Assembly (NCBI GenBank): GCA_002415785.1
Contig: DIAJ01000003.1
Location: 62,001-126,000, forward strand
Length of the DNA: 64,000 nt
From: Flavobacteriales bacterium UBA5081
GTDB taxonomy: Bacteria; Bacteroidota; Bacteroidia; Flavobacteriales_E; Vicingaceae
Direction: 5' to 3'
In this document: positions 1 through 8,547 of the stretch, piece by piece
Layout of the letters: each line of letters begins with the position of its first letter
How positions within the stretch are numbered: position 1 is the stretch's first letter
Program-made: the position numbers and the translations under genes
The notes under the pieces: generated by a model
What the model saw: the letters and a program-made list of their open reading frames with translations, nothing else
Databases searched by the model: none
What the model was told of the DNA's origin: nothing

Positions 1-1
1 C

Positions 2-403
2 TTGGAAATGATTGAAAATTATGACAGCAGCATTCATAAAGTAAATACAGGCATTGCTCCGGAACATTTTGTGCCTGTTGTGGACGCCATGGCCAAAGTA
101 GTTGAAAAGGGAACAGGAACTATGGCGCGAATCGACTCCATTGCCGTTTGTGGGAAAACAGGTACTGTACAAAACCCTCATGGCGACGACCACTCCACTT
201 TTATTGCCTTTGCGCCAAAAGACAACCCTCAGATTGCACTGTCGGTTTACGTAGAAAATGGAGTATGGGGTTCCAGATGGGCTGCCCCAATTGCCGGTTT
301 AATGATTGAGAAATACTTAACCGATACCATTAGCGATAAAAATAAATGGAAAGAAAAGAGAATGTTTGAAGGTAACTTAATTCCGAATAAAGCAGAAGAA
401 TGA
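2..403 (+). CDS. mrdA: Penicillin-binding protein 2 (transpeptidase), C-terminal part only
   Basis: The reading frame is open to the left edge, so only the last ~133 residues of a class B penicillin-binding protein are present. This periplasmic enzyme cross-links peptidoglycan during cell elongation. The KTGT box typical of the third conserved transpeptidase motif lies at residues 52-55 of the fragment, followed by the usual stretch on presenting an active-site wall (FIAFAPKDNP). The stop codon overlaps the rodA start in an ATGA junction, the standard PBP2-RodA pairing, which is why PBP2 rather than PBP3 is chosen. The catalytic SxxK serine lies outside the window. Confidence 0.9.
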   Translation: MEMIENYDSSIHKVNTGIAPEHFVPVVDAMAKVVEKGTGTMARIDSIAVCGKTGTVQNPHGDDHSTFIAFAPKDNPQIALSVYVENGVWGSRWAAPIAGLMIEKYLTDTISDKNKWKEKRMFEGNLIPNKAEE

Positions 404-1701
404 GAAGAGGTAGAAACATCATAGACAATATTGACTGGCTGTTGGTTTTACTCTACTTTGTATTGGTGCTGCTCGGCTGGTTAAACATTTACTCAGCCGT
501 TTATAATGAAGAATTCCAAAGTATTTTTGATACCTCACAGCAGTATGGCAAGCAACTTATATGGATTGGCACCTCAACGGTATTAGCCATACTCATCCTT
601 TTTATCGATGAGCGTTTCTTCTCCACCTTTGGCTACTTACTCTACGGCTTAATGCTTTTTTTATTGGTTCTGGTAATTTTTATCGGTGATGAAACCAAAG
701 GTGCCACCTCTTGGTTTAGCATTGGCGGTTTTAAAATACAACCTGCGGAGTTCTCAAAATTTGCTACCAATTTAGCTTTGGCAAAATACCTCAGCACTCT
801 TAACATCAAGCTTAAAGATTTCAAAACTAAACTCATTGCACTAACAATTATCTTTGCTCCGGCAATTATTATTTTACTGCAAAACGACACCGGCTCTGCG
901 CTAGTTTATGCCTCTTTTATTTTAGTGCTTTACCGCGAAGGCCTTTCGGGAAGTATTCTTTTAGTTGGCTTAATTGCAGCATTTTTATTTATTCTCACTC
1001 TATATTTTCAAACTGAAGTTTATCAATTACCTTTTGATTTAAGCTTGGATGGCAGCTGGGCAATTATTCTAGGAATTTTCTTACTCCTAATCGCTGTTTA
1101 TTTCATCAATAGAAAGAAAAAACAAATCCTTCTACCATTAATTGCCATTTTACTCGGAAGTGCAGCTTTAATCCAGAGTGTGGATTATGTTTTTACGAAT
1201 GTTTTAGAGCCCCACCAATCTAAGCGAATTAATGTCTTATTAGGCCTAGAATCAGATCCACAAGGTGCCGGTTACAACGTAAACCAGTCCTTAATTGCCA
1301 TCGGCTCCGGAGGATTTTCAGGCAAAGGGTATTTGGAGGGAACTCAAACTAAGTACGATTTTGTACCGGAACAAAGCACCGACTTTATTTTCTGTACCAT
1401 TGGCGAAGAGTGGGGCTTTTTGGGAAGTTTTGTTGTAATAGCATTGTTTATGGCCTTACTGTTGCGAATTCTTTTCCTCTGCTCCCGACAACGCTCTGCT
1501 TTTGCTCGAATTTACGGTTATGGTGTAGCTTCTATTTTGTTTTTTCACTTCACCATCAACATTGGAATGGCAATTGGCTTAGCTCCTGTAATTGGAATTC
1601 CCCTACCCTTTTTTAGTTATGGTGGATCTTCTCTTTGGGCATTTACGATTTTACTATTTGTTTTTATTAAAATGGATGCAGATCGACTGGAGGTATTGTA
1701 G
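400..1701 (+). CDS. rodA: RodA, SEDS-family peptidoglycan glycosyltransferase
   Basis: A 433-residue polytopic inner-membrane protein with about ten hydrophobic segments. SEDS proteins polymerise lipid II into glycan strands, and RodA works with PBP2 in the elongasome. Family marks include the FVPEQSTDFIF segment followed by GEEWGFLG, and PLPFFSYGGSS near the C terminus. It is longer than the ~370-residue E. coli protein, with extra residues in the middle hydrophobic region, which is common in Bacteroidota. The start overlaps the PBP2 stop by four bases, so the two are translationally coupled. Confidence 0.95.
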   Translation: MRRGRNIIDNIDWLLVLLYFVLVLLGWLNIYSAVYNEEFQSIFDTSQQYGKQLIWIGTSTVLAILILFIDERFFSTFGYLLYGLMLFLLVLVIFIGDETKGATSWFSIGGFKIQPAEFSKFATNLALAKYLSTLNIKLKDFKTKLIALTIIFAPAIIILLQNDTGSALVYASFILVLYREGLSGSILLVGLIAAFLFILTLYFQTEVYQLPFDLSLDGSWAIILGIFLLLIAVYFINRKKKQILLPLIAILLGSAALIQSVDYVFTNVLEPHQSKRINVLLGLESDPQGAGYNVNQSLIAIGSGGFSGKGYLEGTQTKYDFVPEQSTDFIFCTIGEEWGFLGSFVVIALFMALLLRILFLCSRQRSAFARIYGYGVASILFFHFTINIGMAIGLAPVIGIPLPFFSYGGSSLWAFTILLFVFIKMDADRLEVL

Positions 1702-1794
1702 ATAATAAGTACTTGAGGTTTGAAGTGACTAGAGTTTGGAGTTATGGGTTAAGTTAATGAATCCCTTATATAAAGTCATAACAACTACTTACCT

Positions 1795-2141
1795 CTACTT
1801 TTCATTCATTCGAACTAAGTTTTCAAGATTCGTGATTAATTCATCAAGGTTATTTTCAATTATTGTCCAAACTATCCTATTGTCAATTCCAAAGTACTCA
1901 TGAACAATTCAATTTCTGAACCCTTTTAATCTATGCCATTCAATATAAGAGTTAGTATTTTTAATTCTGTATCAATTCTATTAGCTGCTTCGCCAATCAC
2001 TTCAAAGTTCCTAACAACTGCATCAACTGTTTTATCGTCATAGTCGAATACCTCAAATCTTTGACCTTCTGTATATTTTTTAATCTTTATACAGGCTTGA
2101 AGCATATCCTCAACTAAGAGGAAATTATATCGCTTAGACAT
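1795..2141 (-). pseudogene. HepT-like toxin (DUF86), broken by a frameshift and an internal stop
   Basis: The first 71 codons (2141 down to 1926) read as a HepT/DUF86 four-helix protein (LLVEDMLQACIKIKKYTEG, then FEVIGEAANRI) and then end in TAA. Shifting frame recovers the rest of the family: WHRLKGFRN, a TGA at 1909-1911, then IVHEYFGIDNRIVW and a tail ending with TAG at 1795-1797. The TGA falls inside the RNxxxH motif (R-N-stop-I-V-H) that forms the catalytic RX4-6H site of HepT RNases. The gene therefore carries two lesions and should not make an active toxin. Its upstream partner is an intact MntA-like nucleotidyltransferase that overlaps it by 8 bases. Confidence 0.8.
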
Positions 2142-2424
2142 AAATTAAGTCTGAATTAATTGCTTTAAAGTAACTCTCTTTTATTCCATTCTTTGAAACT
2201 AAGTCAACTTTAAATCCGACAATTTTTTCAACTTCATCAGCTAAATCAATAAATCGAATTCCTACTTGATCGTTAAACTCAATTAATAGGTCTAAATCAC
2301 TTTTATCAGTTTGATCATTGCGAGCATACGAACCAAAAATAGCCATAGACTTTATCGGATAATTCGCAAACAACTGCTCTTTGTGGAACTTTAAAATAGA
2401 TTGTATGTCCTTAAGCGACATCAT
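2134..2424 (-). CDS. MntA-like minimal nucleotidyltransferase (antitoxin)
   Basis: A 96-residue protein with the minimal nucleotidyltransferase fold. The GSYARND motif (residues 31-37) and paired aspartates in SDLDLL (D43, D45) are the metal-binding signature, and D74 in KVDLV fits the third acidic ligand. In MntA/HepT modules this enzyme adds AMP groups to the HepT toxin and silences it; that role comes from the family. The gene is followed, with an 8-base overlap, by the damaged hepT frame, so it survives beside a dead toxin. It may be a remnant or may act on another HepT. Confidence 0.85.
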   Translation of the reverse strand: MMSLKDIQSILKFHKEQLFANYPIKSMAIFGSYARNDQTDKSDLDLLIEFNDQVGIRFIDLADEVEKIVGFKVDLVSKNGIKESYFKAINSDLIYV

Positions 2425-2718
2425 AATACAAATTTACATAAAATTTGATTTTAATCATACGCATACGGCGGTAAAGCTCAAGGTTAGCCTTGGAAGAATG
2501 TTAAAAATGTCCTTGAGTTTATCTAAAAAACTAATTTAAAATAGCAACTGTTGATAGAATAGTTTATTCAGAACAAAAACTCATATTTCTAGAACTTTAC
2601 TTTTAATTTAAGCATATCTCTTTCTATGCATTCATTATACTGTCTAAATGAAAGTATCATGGTTTACTTTTAAAATTTTTTCACTTTTCATCTCTTAAAA
2701 CTATTTTACTTTTACGCT

Positions 2719-3099
2719 GTGATTAAGTGGATTAGAAATACAGCTTTTATTAAGATTCTGTGGGGCTTTATGAGCATCTATTTATTTAACATTAGTGTTG
2801 ATGCACCTGAAGCCGAAAATTTCATTCAAGAATCGTTCTTTAATGAACAAGAAAGTATAGTTGAAATTGTAGTTGAGCAGGTTCTTGGCTACGAAGAAGC
2901 CATTGACGAACACGACGAAAATAAATGTGAAGACCAAAATCAAAAAAAGAATTCAAAGCTCGATATTGATATTCAATATTTCAGCAATTCAATTTTTGAA
3001 ACAAATTTTTCTCCTAAAAAAACCGCCAATTACAACGACTTTTCTGAAAAACTAAGTGGTGGTTTTTACCAATTATTCACTCCCCCTCCCCAAGCGTAG
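2719..3099 (+). CDS. Small membrane-anchored protein of unknown function, TPPP tail
   Basis: Reads as 126 residues from a GTG start. There is one hydrophobic segment near the N terminus (about residues 8-25), then an acidic and lysine-rich region rich in E, D and N, ending in FTPPPQA. I have the impression that proteins of this design (IKWI at the start, QESIVEI in the middle, a TPPP tail) recur in Bacteroidota next to envelope or metal-efflux genes, but I cannot test it here. It lies 164 bp upstream of the HAEPLYID-family gene on the same strand, so the two may work together. No enzymatic motif is visible. Confidence 0.6.
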   Translation: MIKWIRNTAFIKILWGFMSIYLFNISVDAPEAENFIQESFFNEQESIVEIVVEQVLGYEEAIDEHDENKCEDQNQKKNSKLDIDIQYFSNSIFETNFSPKKTANYNDFSEKLSGGFYQLFTPPPQA

Positions 3100-3263
3100 T
3101 TAGTTATTTTATAAGCAGAAAATGCTGCTTTAATTGCTTTCCCATTTTTGGCTTAGCAAATGTTTAGTTTGTATTAATTAGACTGAACAACATACAATCG
3201 ACTATTAATCAGATTAATGAATTATTTTGATTTAAAACAATTCATCCCAAAAGACAAAATACC

Positions 3264-4121
3264 ATGAAAAAGATCTTAATCACCTTACTTATATCATTGA
3301 CAAGTACAATTATTTATGCTCAAGTAACTCCAGAAGAAAAGGACAGCATTTACATTGAAGAAGTTGAACACAAAAGAAAACCCGACAAAGTCCTTCATGC
3401 AGAACCTTTATACATTGATTTGATTAGAGACTTGGGAGCACGCAAAGGAGAAAAGGAATGGAACATTGGCTTAGGCTTAGCTGATAATTACAAATTTGAT
3501 TCTTATGAAGCTTTAGTTGAATATGAATGGGCGCCAATCGATCGACTGGGCTTAGAGGTTGAGATGCCATTTACCTTTTATTCTCCAATAAACGGAACGG
3601 AAAGAGACTCAGTTCCATCTAATCGATTAAACAGTTTAAAACTTGCGGCACAATGGTCGTTTTACGTCAATGAAAAACGTGCAACCTCAATGGCATTAGG
3701 CTACATCAACGAATTTGAACTTTCTACTTTTAACGATTTTGGCAATCCATTTATTAGCGGCAATGTCTACAACCCTTTCTTTGTAATAGCCAAGCGATGG
3801 GGAAATAATTTTCACACTTTATTGTATACAGGGCCAATGATTGTTCAACATTTTGAAACAAATGAATTCCACAGTTCTTATGATATCAACTCTAACGTTC
3901 ATTACATGATCAGCGGCACTAGAAATTTTATTGGAATTGAGTTTAACAAAAGCTTTGCCCCAAATGATTTTGACATGACTATTCGTCCTCAAATGCGCTT
4001 GGGCATTGCAGATAATTTGTTAATTGGAATTGTAGCCGGTATTCCGGTGGAAAGAGAAAATGAAGGAATTAGCTCTTTCGTAAGATTAATTTGGGAGCCA
4101 AAACACAAGAAAAGTCATTAA
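3264..4121 (+). CDS. HAEPLYID family envelope protein
   Basis: A 285-residue protein with a clear signal peptide (residues 1-20, ending IIYAQ). Near residue 45 it carries HAEPLYIDLIRDLGARKGEK, the string after which this Bacteroidota protein family is named. The rest alternates short amphipathic strands with aromatic residues (VEYEWAPI, LEVEMPFTF, VRLIWEP), which suggests an outer-membrane or periplasmic beta-barrel. Function is not established. The small TPPP-tailed protein lies immediately upstream. The start ATG at 3264 directly precedes the signal peptide. Confidence 0.8.
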   Translation: MKKILITLLISLTSTIIYAQVTPEEKDSIYIEEVEHKRKPDKVLHAEPLYIDLIRDLGARKGEKEWNIGLGLADNYKFDSYEALVEYEWAPIDRLGLEVEMPFTFYSPINGTERDSVPSNRLNSLKLAAQWSFYVNEKRATSMALGYINEFELSTFNDFGNPFISGNVYNPFFVIAKRWGNNFHTLLYTGPMIVQHFETNEFHSSYDINSNVHYMISGTRNFIGIEFNKSFAPNDFDMTIRPQMRLGIADNLLIGIVAGIPVERENEGISSFVRLIWEPKHKKSH

Positions 4122-4152
4122 TTTATCCTTTTTAAACCGCTAAAGAAACAAA

Positions 4153-4190
4153 CCTTGCCGGCAGGTTTATCTGCCGAAGGTATGGCAGGC
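4153..4190. repeat. Palindromic GCCTGCC-type intergenic repeat, copy 1
   Basis: A GC-rich patch in AT-rich spacer contains TGCCGGCA and the inverted pair GGCAG / CTGCC, and ends CTGCCGAAGG-TATGGCAGGC. Related units occur at about 54805-54824 and 54921-54953. It resembles the small mobile hairpin repeats scattered through Bacteroidota spacers; that assignment is inference. Confidence 0.5.
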
Positions 4191-4337
4191 TGGGAAGGCG
4201 CAATGGACTCGAAGTGAAAAAGTGTTGAATTAGCTCAATGGGAATACCTTTAGCAATTAAAAAAAATTGTATTGAAGTGAAGGGTGTGGTATTTAAAGTG
4301 ATTCTGCTCATTTTAAGAAAAACTTTCACACTTCATC

Positions 4338-4383
4338 TTGATTATCAATCAATTTTCAGTTTCTTTGAGCTTGATAAGTTAAC
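4338..4383. repeat. Left direct repeat flanking the DinB gene
   Basis: Contains TATCAATCAATTTTCAGTTT followed by CTTT and GAGCTTGATAAGTTAA. A diverged copy in the same orientation is at 4962-5020, so the DinB-family gene sits between them. Confidence 0.5.
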
Positions 4384-4478
4384 GCAAAAAACAAGGAGGA
4401 TCGGAGTTTAAATGTCAATAAGCTTATGAACATATTTGCTTTTCAAAATTTACAAACAACGATGTCAAAATAACATAA

Positions 4479-4946
4479 ATGACCCAATCAGAATTTTTAA
4501 TCTTAAACTTTAATGAAATAAGGAGAAAAAGCATAAAGCTTTGGAAAGGACTTCCTAAAGAGTTTTACAACTGGAAGCCGGATGAAAAAGCAATGACTGC
4601 GATAGAAATGGTTAGACATGTCTTAGAAGCCGATTACGGATGGAACATTATCATCAACAAAGGAGATATGGCAAATTATAAAACGCCTTGGAAAAATCGA
4701 CCATTCCTTAGCGTTAATGACGAACTTGAGTTTGCCGAACCTTATCGCAAAGCATTTTTAAAGAGTGTTGGACAATTTTCAGATACAGAACTCAACGAAA
4801 CTAAAATTATTCATCCGGGGAATGGAAAGGAGAAAGTCCTTGGAAAATATTTACTGAGAATAGGCTATCATGAATCGGTTCATGCCGGTCAGTTCCTTTC
4901 TTATTTAAGAGCAATGGGAGTTAAACGCCCGAATATATGGGATTAA
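4479..4946 (+). CDS. DinB/YfiT superfamily protein, putative metal-dependent enzyme
   Basis: A 155-residue four-helix-bundle protein of the DinB superfamily. H47 in MVRHVLEADYGW and the pair H131/H135 in YHESVHAGQFLSYLRAMG fit the three-histidine metal site. Family members include thiol transferases using bacillithiol or mycothiol and many of unknown substrate, so a precise reaction cannot be named. The gene stands alone, between accessory genes, bounded by imperfect direct repeats. About 150 bp of spacer upstream shows no strong promoter. Confidence 0.8.
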   Translation: MTQSEFLILNFNEIRRKSIKLWKGLPKEFYNWKPDEKAMTAIEMVRHVLEADYGWNIIINKGDMANYKTPWKNRPFLSVNDELEFAEPYRKAFLKSVGQFSDTELNETKIIHPGNGKEKVLGKYLLRIGYHESVHAGQFLSYLRAMGVKRPNIWD

Positions 4947-4961
4947 AATTAGCATTTTGTA

Positions 4962-5020
4962 TTGACTATCAATCAATTTTCACTTTCTTTAATGATAATA
5001 ATTGAGCTGAATAAGCTAAA
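4962..5020. repeat. Right direct repeat flanking the DinB gene
   Basis: Contains TATCAATCAATTTTCACTTT, then CTTT, a short insertion, and TTGAGCTGAATAAGCTAA. It matches the unit at 4338-4383 in the same orientation, apart from about a dozen inserted bases. Confidence 0.5.
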
Positions 5021-5159
5021 TTCGCTATTGATCTTAAAAAACTATTAAGTTTTACATCAGATAAACAAAGTTCAACCAAGTATTTTATTTCTTTAAAAAT
5101 AGCAGCTTTTATAAAAAAGTTATTTATGTTTGAAAAACAAACAATTAATCTACGACATT

Positions 5160-7013
5160 ATGAAGTTAGAAAAAGTACTAGACCAGCTAAACTCTTTTGA
5201 AAAAAACAGTTTCTTAAAACTAATTAACGACATAGTTTCAGAAGAAACCAGCAATAAAAAAGAGATTGAAAAAGTACTTTCTAACGAAACAAACAAAGAC
5301 TTAAAGAATGTAGAAAACATCAATGTCGCAAAAATATTTGCTCTTATTGAGAATGAATATACAAAGTGCATTAAAAATGAATTTGTTAACACTTCCTCTC
5401 AACTTGATATAATTATAGATATTTTAATAAGAGACGGAAACTGTATTATGAAACTTGACTGGTTTTCGAGGCTTTATGAGGAAGAAATCAAACAAATAAA
5501 CAAAAAAGTAAAAGCATTAAAAATTGAGTTCGAGAGTGAAAAGTCTAACATTGATGAGCAAAGAAAACGTGATTATAAGATATATAAAAGTTGCTTAGAG
5601 GTAGCTTATAATAATGACATTGAGAATAATTCAGATCGAAAAGTAACTATAGATGAACTTTCTATTCTTTTAGCACTTTCTAATGGATTAGACTTATCAC
5701 AAGAAGAAATTAAGCTCATCAATTACATGATATTACCAATTGAGAAGCACTTAATTGATGATGTTGTTAATAATTTAAAGAATACGGGAGTTATATTATA
5801 CTCTAAAAAACAAAACACAATTTACATTGCTGATGAAGTAGTTAGATGTTTAAGAAAAGTTAGAGGTAAGCAAGTAGCAGATAAGTTTTTCAGAAGAGTT
5901 TTAAAACTACTAAGAGAACCACAAATCAATCTGATTTGCAGAAAGCATAATATTGACTGGAAGGCTTCTTATGATGAAAAAGTAAAATCAATTATCAATC
6001 AAGGGATTTTATTTAGCAAAGTACTTTCAGAGGATGCTTTCAGAGAAGGCACTAATTTAACGGAAAAGAAAAACACTTTAAATGAAATATGCAATAAGGG
6101 ATTAAACATTAGTCCTGCACTTAAAGGCAAAACTCTAGAAGAAAAAATTGACAATTTAATTGAGTATTTCGACAATGTCGAGCGAGACGAAAAAGTAGGA
6201 ATTTCAATCGATGGTTATGAGAAGTTACTTATTGACCTTGGAAATGGTATTACAAAACTAAATCAAATAATTAAATCAGAATTTGAACTACAAGAAGAAG
6301 ATGTCTTAAAAAGTAATTTATTATTAGACTACAACATTAAGCCAAGAGACATTATTGAACTTATTGATTTAAAAGAGCTTGAATCATTTTGCAAAGAAAA
6401 GGAAATTAAAACTAGAAGTCATCTCATTACCAATATTCTAGAAGCATACAAAGACAGTGAAAATTTATTTCTTGAAAATTATGTAAATATTGGGCTTAGA
6501 AAGCTAAATGAGTTAAAAGAAAATAATATTACTATTAAAGAAAGTGAGCTAGGTGTAAAGTTTGAGGACTTAACTAAGAAAATATTAGCACATCTTGGCT
6601 TTAATGTCGATGAAAAGCTCAGAAAACAAATTAACACAAAGAAAGATAAAATTGATATCCTAATAAACTTAGGTAACAATGACTTAATTCTTGTTGAGTG
6701 TAAAACATTAAAAGAAAGCGGCTATAACAAGTTTAGCTCTGTCTCCCGCCAGTTAAAATCTTACGCTCAATTAGTGAAAAAGAATGAATATAACGTAATT
6801 AAATCACTTCTAATTGCTCCAGAATTCTCTGATGATTTTATTAGTGAGTGCGAGCTTGAATACGAACTTAACCTTTCATTGATAACAGCCGAATCCTTAA
6901 TTAAAATACATGAAGGATTTAAAGAAACAAAAATGAAAGAGTTGCCATTTAAACTATTGATGAGAGATGTTTTAATTCAAGAAGACCGTATTTTAAAAGC
7001 GATTAAAAGATAA
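5160..7013 (+). CDS. Putative DNA-targeting nuclease: SAP-like plus PD-(D/E)XK domains
   Basis: A lysine/glutamate-rich protein of 617 residues from the ATG at 5160; a TTG at 5130 would add ten. Numbering here is from the TTG. The C-terminal ~150 residues form a PD-(D/E)XK nuclease core of Mrr-like type: GVKFEDL with E479, DKIDIL with D509, VECKT with E523 and K525, then RQLKSYAQ with Q541. Before it, residues 405-441 (DLKELESFCKEKEIKTRSHL) have the spacing of a SAP DNA-binding helix-extended-helix motif. The N-terminal ~350 residues are helical with a coiled-coil-like stretch near 115-150, and I do not recognise them. No methyltransferase or helicase is adjacent, so a classical restriction system is unlikely; a solitary defence or DNA-processing enzyme is possible. 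The gene is more AT-rich than its neighbours. Confidence 0.7.
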   Translation: MKLEKVLDQLNSFEKNSFLKLINDIVSEETSNKKEIEKVLSNETNKDLKNVENINVAKIFALIENEYTKCIKNEFVNTSSQLDIIIDILIRDGNCIMKLDWFSRLYEEEIKQINKKVKALKIEFESEKSNIDEQRKRDYKIYKSCLEVAYNNDIENNSDRKVTIDELSILLALSNGLDLSQEEIKLINYMILPIEKHLIDDVVNNLKNTGVILYSKKQNTIYIADEVVRCLRKVRGKQVADKFFRRVLKLLREPQINLICRKHNIDWKASYDEKVKSIINQGILFSKVLSEDAFREGTNLTEKKNTLNEICNKGLNISPALKGKTLEEKIDNLIEYFDNVERDEKVGISIDGYEKLLIDLGNGITKLNQIIKSEFELQEEDVLKSNLLLDYNIKPRDIIELIDLKELESFCKEKEIKTRSHLITNILEAYKDSENLFLENYVNIGLRKLNELKENNITIKESELGVKFEDLTKKILAHLGFNVDEKLRKQINTKKDKIDILINLGNNDLILVECKTLKESGYNKFSSVSRQLKSYAQLVKKNEYNVIKSLLIAPEFSDDFISECELEYELNLSLITAESLIKIHEGFKETKMKELPFKLLMRDVLIQEDRILKAIKR

Positions 7014-7095
7014 TTTTAATATCAACAAATAGGCTTGAAATTGATTAACAAATAAAAACCGATCTCTCCTCATCGAGAAATTTCAACTTTCCTAT

Positions 7096-7365
7096 TTATT
7101 CCTCCACTGCCTCAACAGCTACAATCTCCGGAGCGGCTTTTTTTACGGCTTCTTCTACACCGGCTTTTAGGGTCATGGTAGACATATTACAGTTTTGACA
7201 GGCGCCCAACAATTTCACTTTCGCAACATTGTCTTCTACCCTCAATAAGCGTATATCGCCACCGTCGGCCTCCAAAAAAGGGCGTAATTGGTCAATCGCC
7301 TCTTCTATTTTTTGAAATAATGCCGTTTCTGTTGTTGTATTCATATCCTTAGCAATGTTAGCCAA
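7096..7365 (-). CDS. NifU-like C-terminal domain protein (Fe-S scaffold/carrier)
   Basis: An 89-residue single-domain NifU C-terminal protein. ADGGDIRLL is followed by GACQNCNMSTMTLK, with the cluster-binding pair C56-x2-C59. Such proteins hold and pass [4Fe-4S] clusters to apo-enzymes. It begins 10 bp after the mrp stop on the same strand, so the two Fe-S factors form an operon. A second in-frame ATG seven codons in is an alternative start. Confidence 0.9.
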   Translation of the reverse strand: MANIAKDMNTTTETALFQKIEEAIDQLRPFLEADGGDIRLLRVEDNVAKVKLLGACQNCNMSTMTLKAGVEEAVKKAAPEIVAVEAVEE

Positions 7366-7375
7366 TTAAATCCAA

Positions 7376-8449
7376 TTAAACTGCTTTTGGCTTTTCTACC
7401 TCTACTACAATCTTATCAATCATTTCATCAAAAGCTTTTGCTTGCAAGGTGTCTTCTTGCAATACTGCCGGTCTTCCTACATCTCCTGCTTCGCGAATGC
7501 TCTGCACCAATGGGATTTCAGCTAAATAATTAATCTTCATGCGTTCAGCAAGGTCTTTTGCTCCTTTTTCGCCAAATAAATAATACTTTTTGTCCGGATT
7601 ATCATCGGGTGTAAAGTAAGCCATGTTTTCTACTACGCCTAAAACCGGCACATTTATCTGCGGCAGACTAAACATTCCTAATGCCTTACGGACATCTACC
7701 AAGGCAATTTCCTGAGGCGTACTTACAACCACAGCTCCAGTTAGCGGAATTTGTTGCACCAAGGTAAGGTGAACATCGCCGGTTCCGGGGGGAAGATCAA
7801 TAATCATAAAATCCAATTCACCCCAATGTGCATCATTAAATAATTGCGTCAGCGCTTTGGTTGCCATTGGACCTCGCCAAACTACAGCTTGGTCGGGTGT
7901 AGAGAAAAAGCCAATCGACAACATTTTTACGCCATAGCTTTCCACCGGCTCAATCATTTCTTTGCCATCTACCTTAATCATACGCGGTTTTTGTTGAGCA
8001 ACATCAAACATCGCAGGAACAGAAGGGCCGTAAATATCGGCATCTACCATTCCCACTTTGAATCCTTTTTTAGCCAAACCGGCAGCTAAATTAGCAGCAA
8101 CAGTCGACTTTCCAACTCCGCCTTTACCCGAAGCGACTGCAATGATGTGCTTTACACCCGGCAATACAGTTCTATGCTCCGCTTTGCGTTCATGCGCTTT
8201 GCCCATGGCCGTAATGTTGGCATTCACTTCAATCTCGCTTCCAAAAAATCGCTTTAAATGATGCTCACAAGCTTCTTCCATGCGCTTGCGGTTATGCATC
8301 GCCGGATTGGAGATTTGCAAGTCGAAACTAATTTTATTGCCACTGTGCTCTACTTTAGAAACTAAATCCAAAGCAACAATGTCTTTTTTTAAATCGGGCT
8401 CTACTACAAATGAGAGCGCTTCCATAATCTTCTCAAAGGTCACTTCCAT
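7376..8449 (-). CDS. mrp: Mrp/NBP35-family Fe-S carrier ATPase
   Basis: A 357-residue P-loop protein. An N-terminal MIP18/DUF59 domain (about residues 5-90) precedes a deviant Walker A motif, SGKGGVGKST (107-116), then DADIYGPS and DLPPGTGD. Mrp proteins bind and transfer Fe-S clusters. The usual C-terminal CxxC is missing: after ENMAYF the sequence runs TPDDNPDKKYYLFG without cysteines. I recall this substitution in other Bacteroidota Mrp proteins, but it raises the question of how a cluster is held. The downstream nfu gene could supply that function. Confidence 0.92.
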   Translation of the reverse strand: MEVTFEKIMEALSFVVEPDLKKDIVALDLVSKVEHSGNKISFDLQISNPAMHNRKRMEEACEHHLKRFFGSEIEVNANITAMGKAHERKAEHRTVLPGVKHIIAVASGKGGVGKSTVAANLAAGLAKKGFKVGMVDADIYGPSVPAMFDVAQQKPRMIKVDGKEMIEPVESYGVKMLSIGFFSTPDQAVVWRGPMATKALTQLFNDAHWGELDFMIIDLPPGTGDVHLTLVQQIPLTGAVVVSTPQEIALVDVRKALGMFSLPQINVPVLGVVENMAYFTPDDNPDKKYYLFGEKGAKDLAERMKINYLAEIPLVQSIREAGDVGRPAVLQEDTLQAKAFDEMIDKIVVEVEKPKAV

Positions 8450-8547
8450 GCTTGTCTGTTGTCTTTTTTAAGGTCGGTGTGGCTTGCAAAAAATCGGCTT
8501 ATTTTTGTAAACACAAAGTTAAGAAATGTAATGGGCTTAAGGGACTA

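Noticed and set aside
2425..2718. Possible small gene between the nucleotidyltransferase and the TPPP-tailed protein
   Set aside because: The spacer is AT-rich with no frame of reasonable length or start context.
4132..4329. 65-codon frame on the lower strand after the HAEPLYID gene
   Set aside because: It runs through the palindromic repeat and has no signal, domain or upstream start context.
5130..7013. Type I, II or III restriction-modification system
   Set aside because: No methyltransferase, specificity subunit or helicase gene lies within several kilobases on either side.
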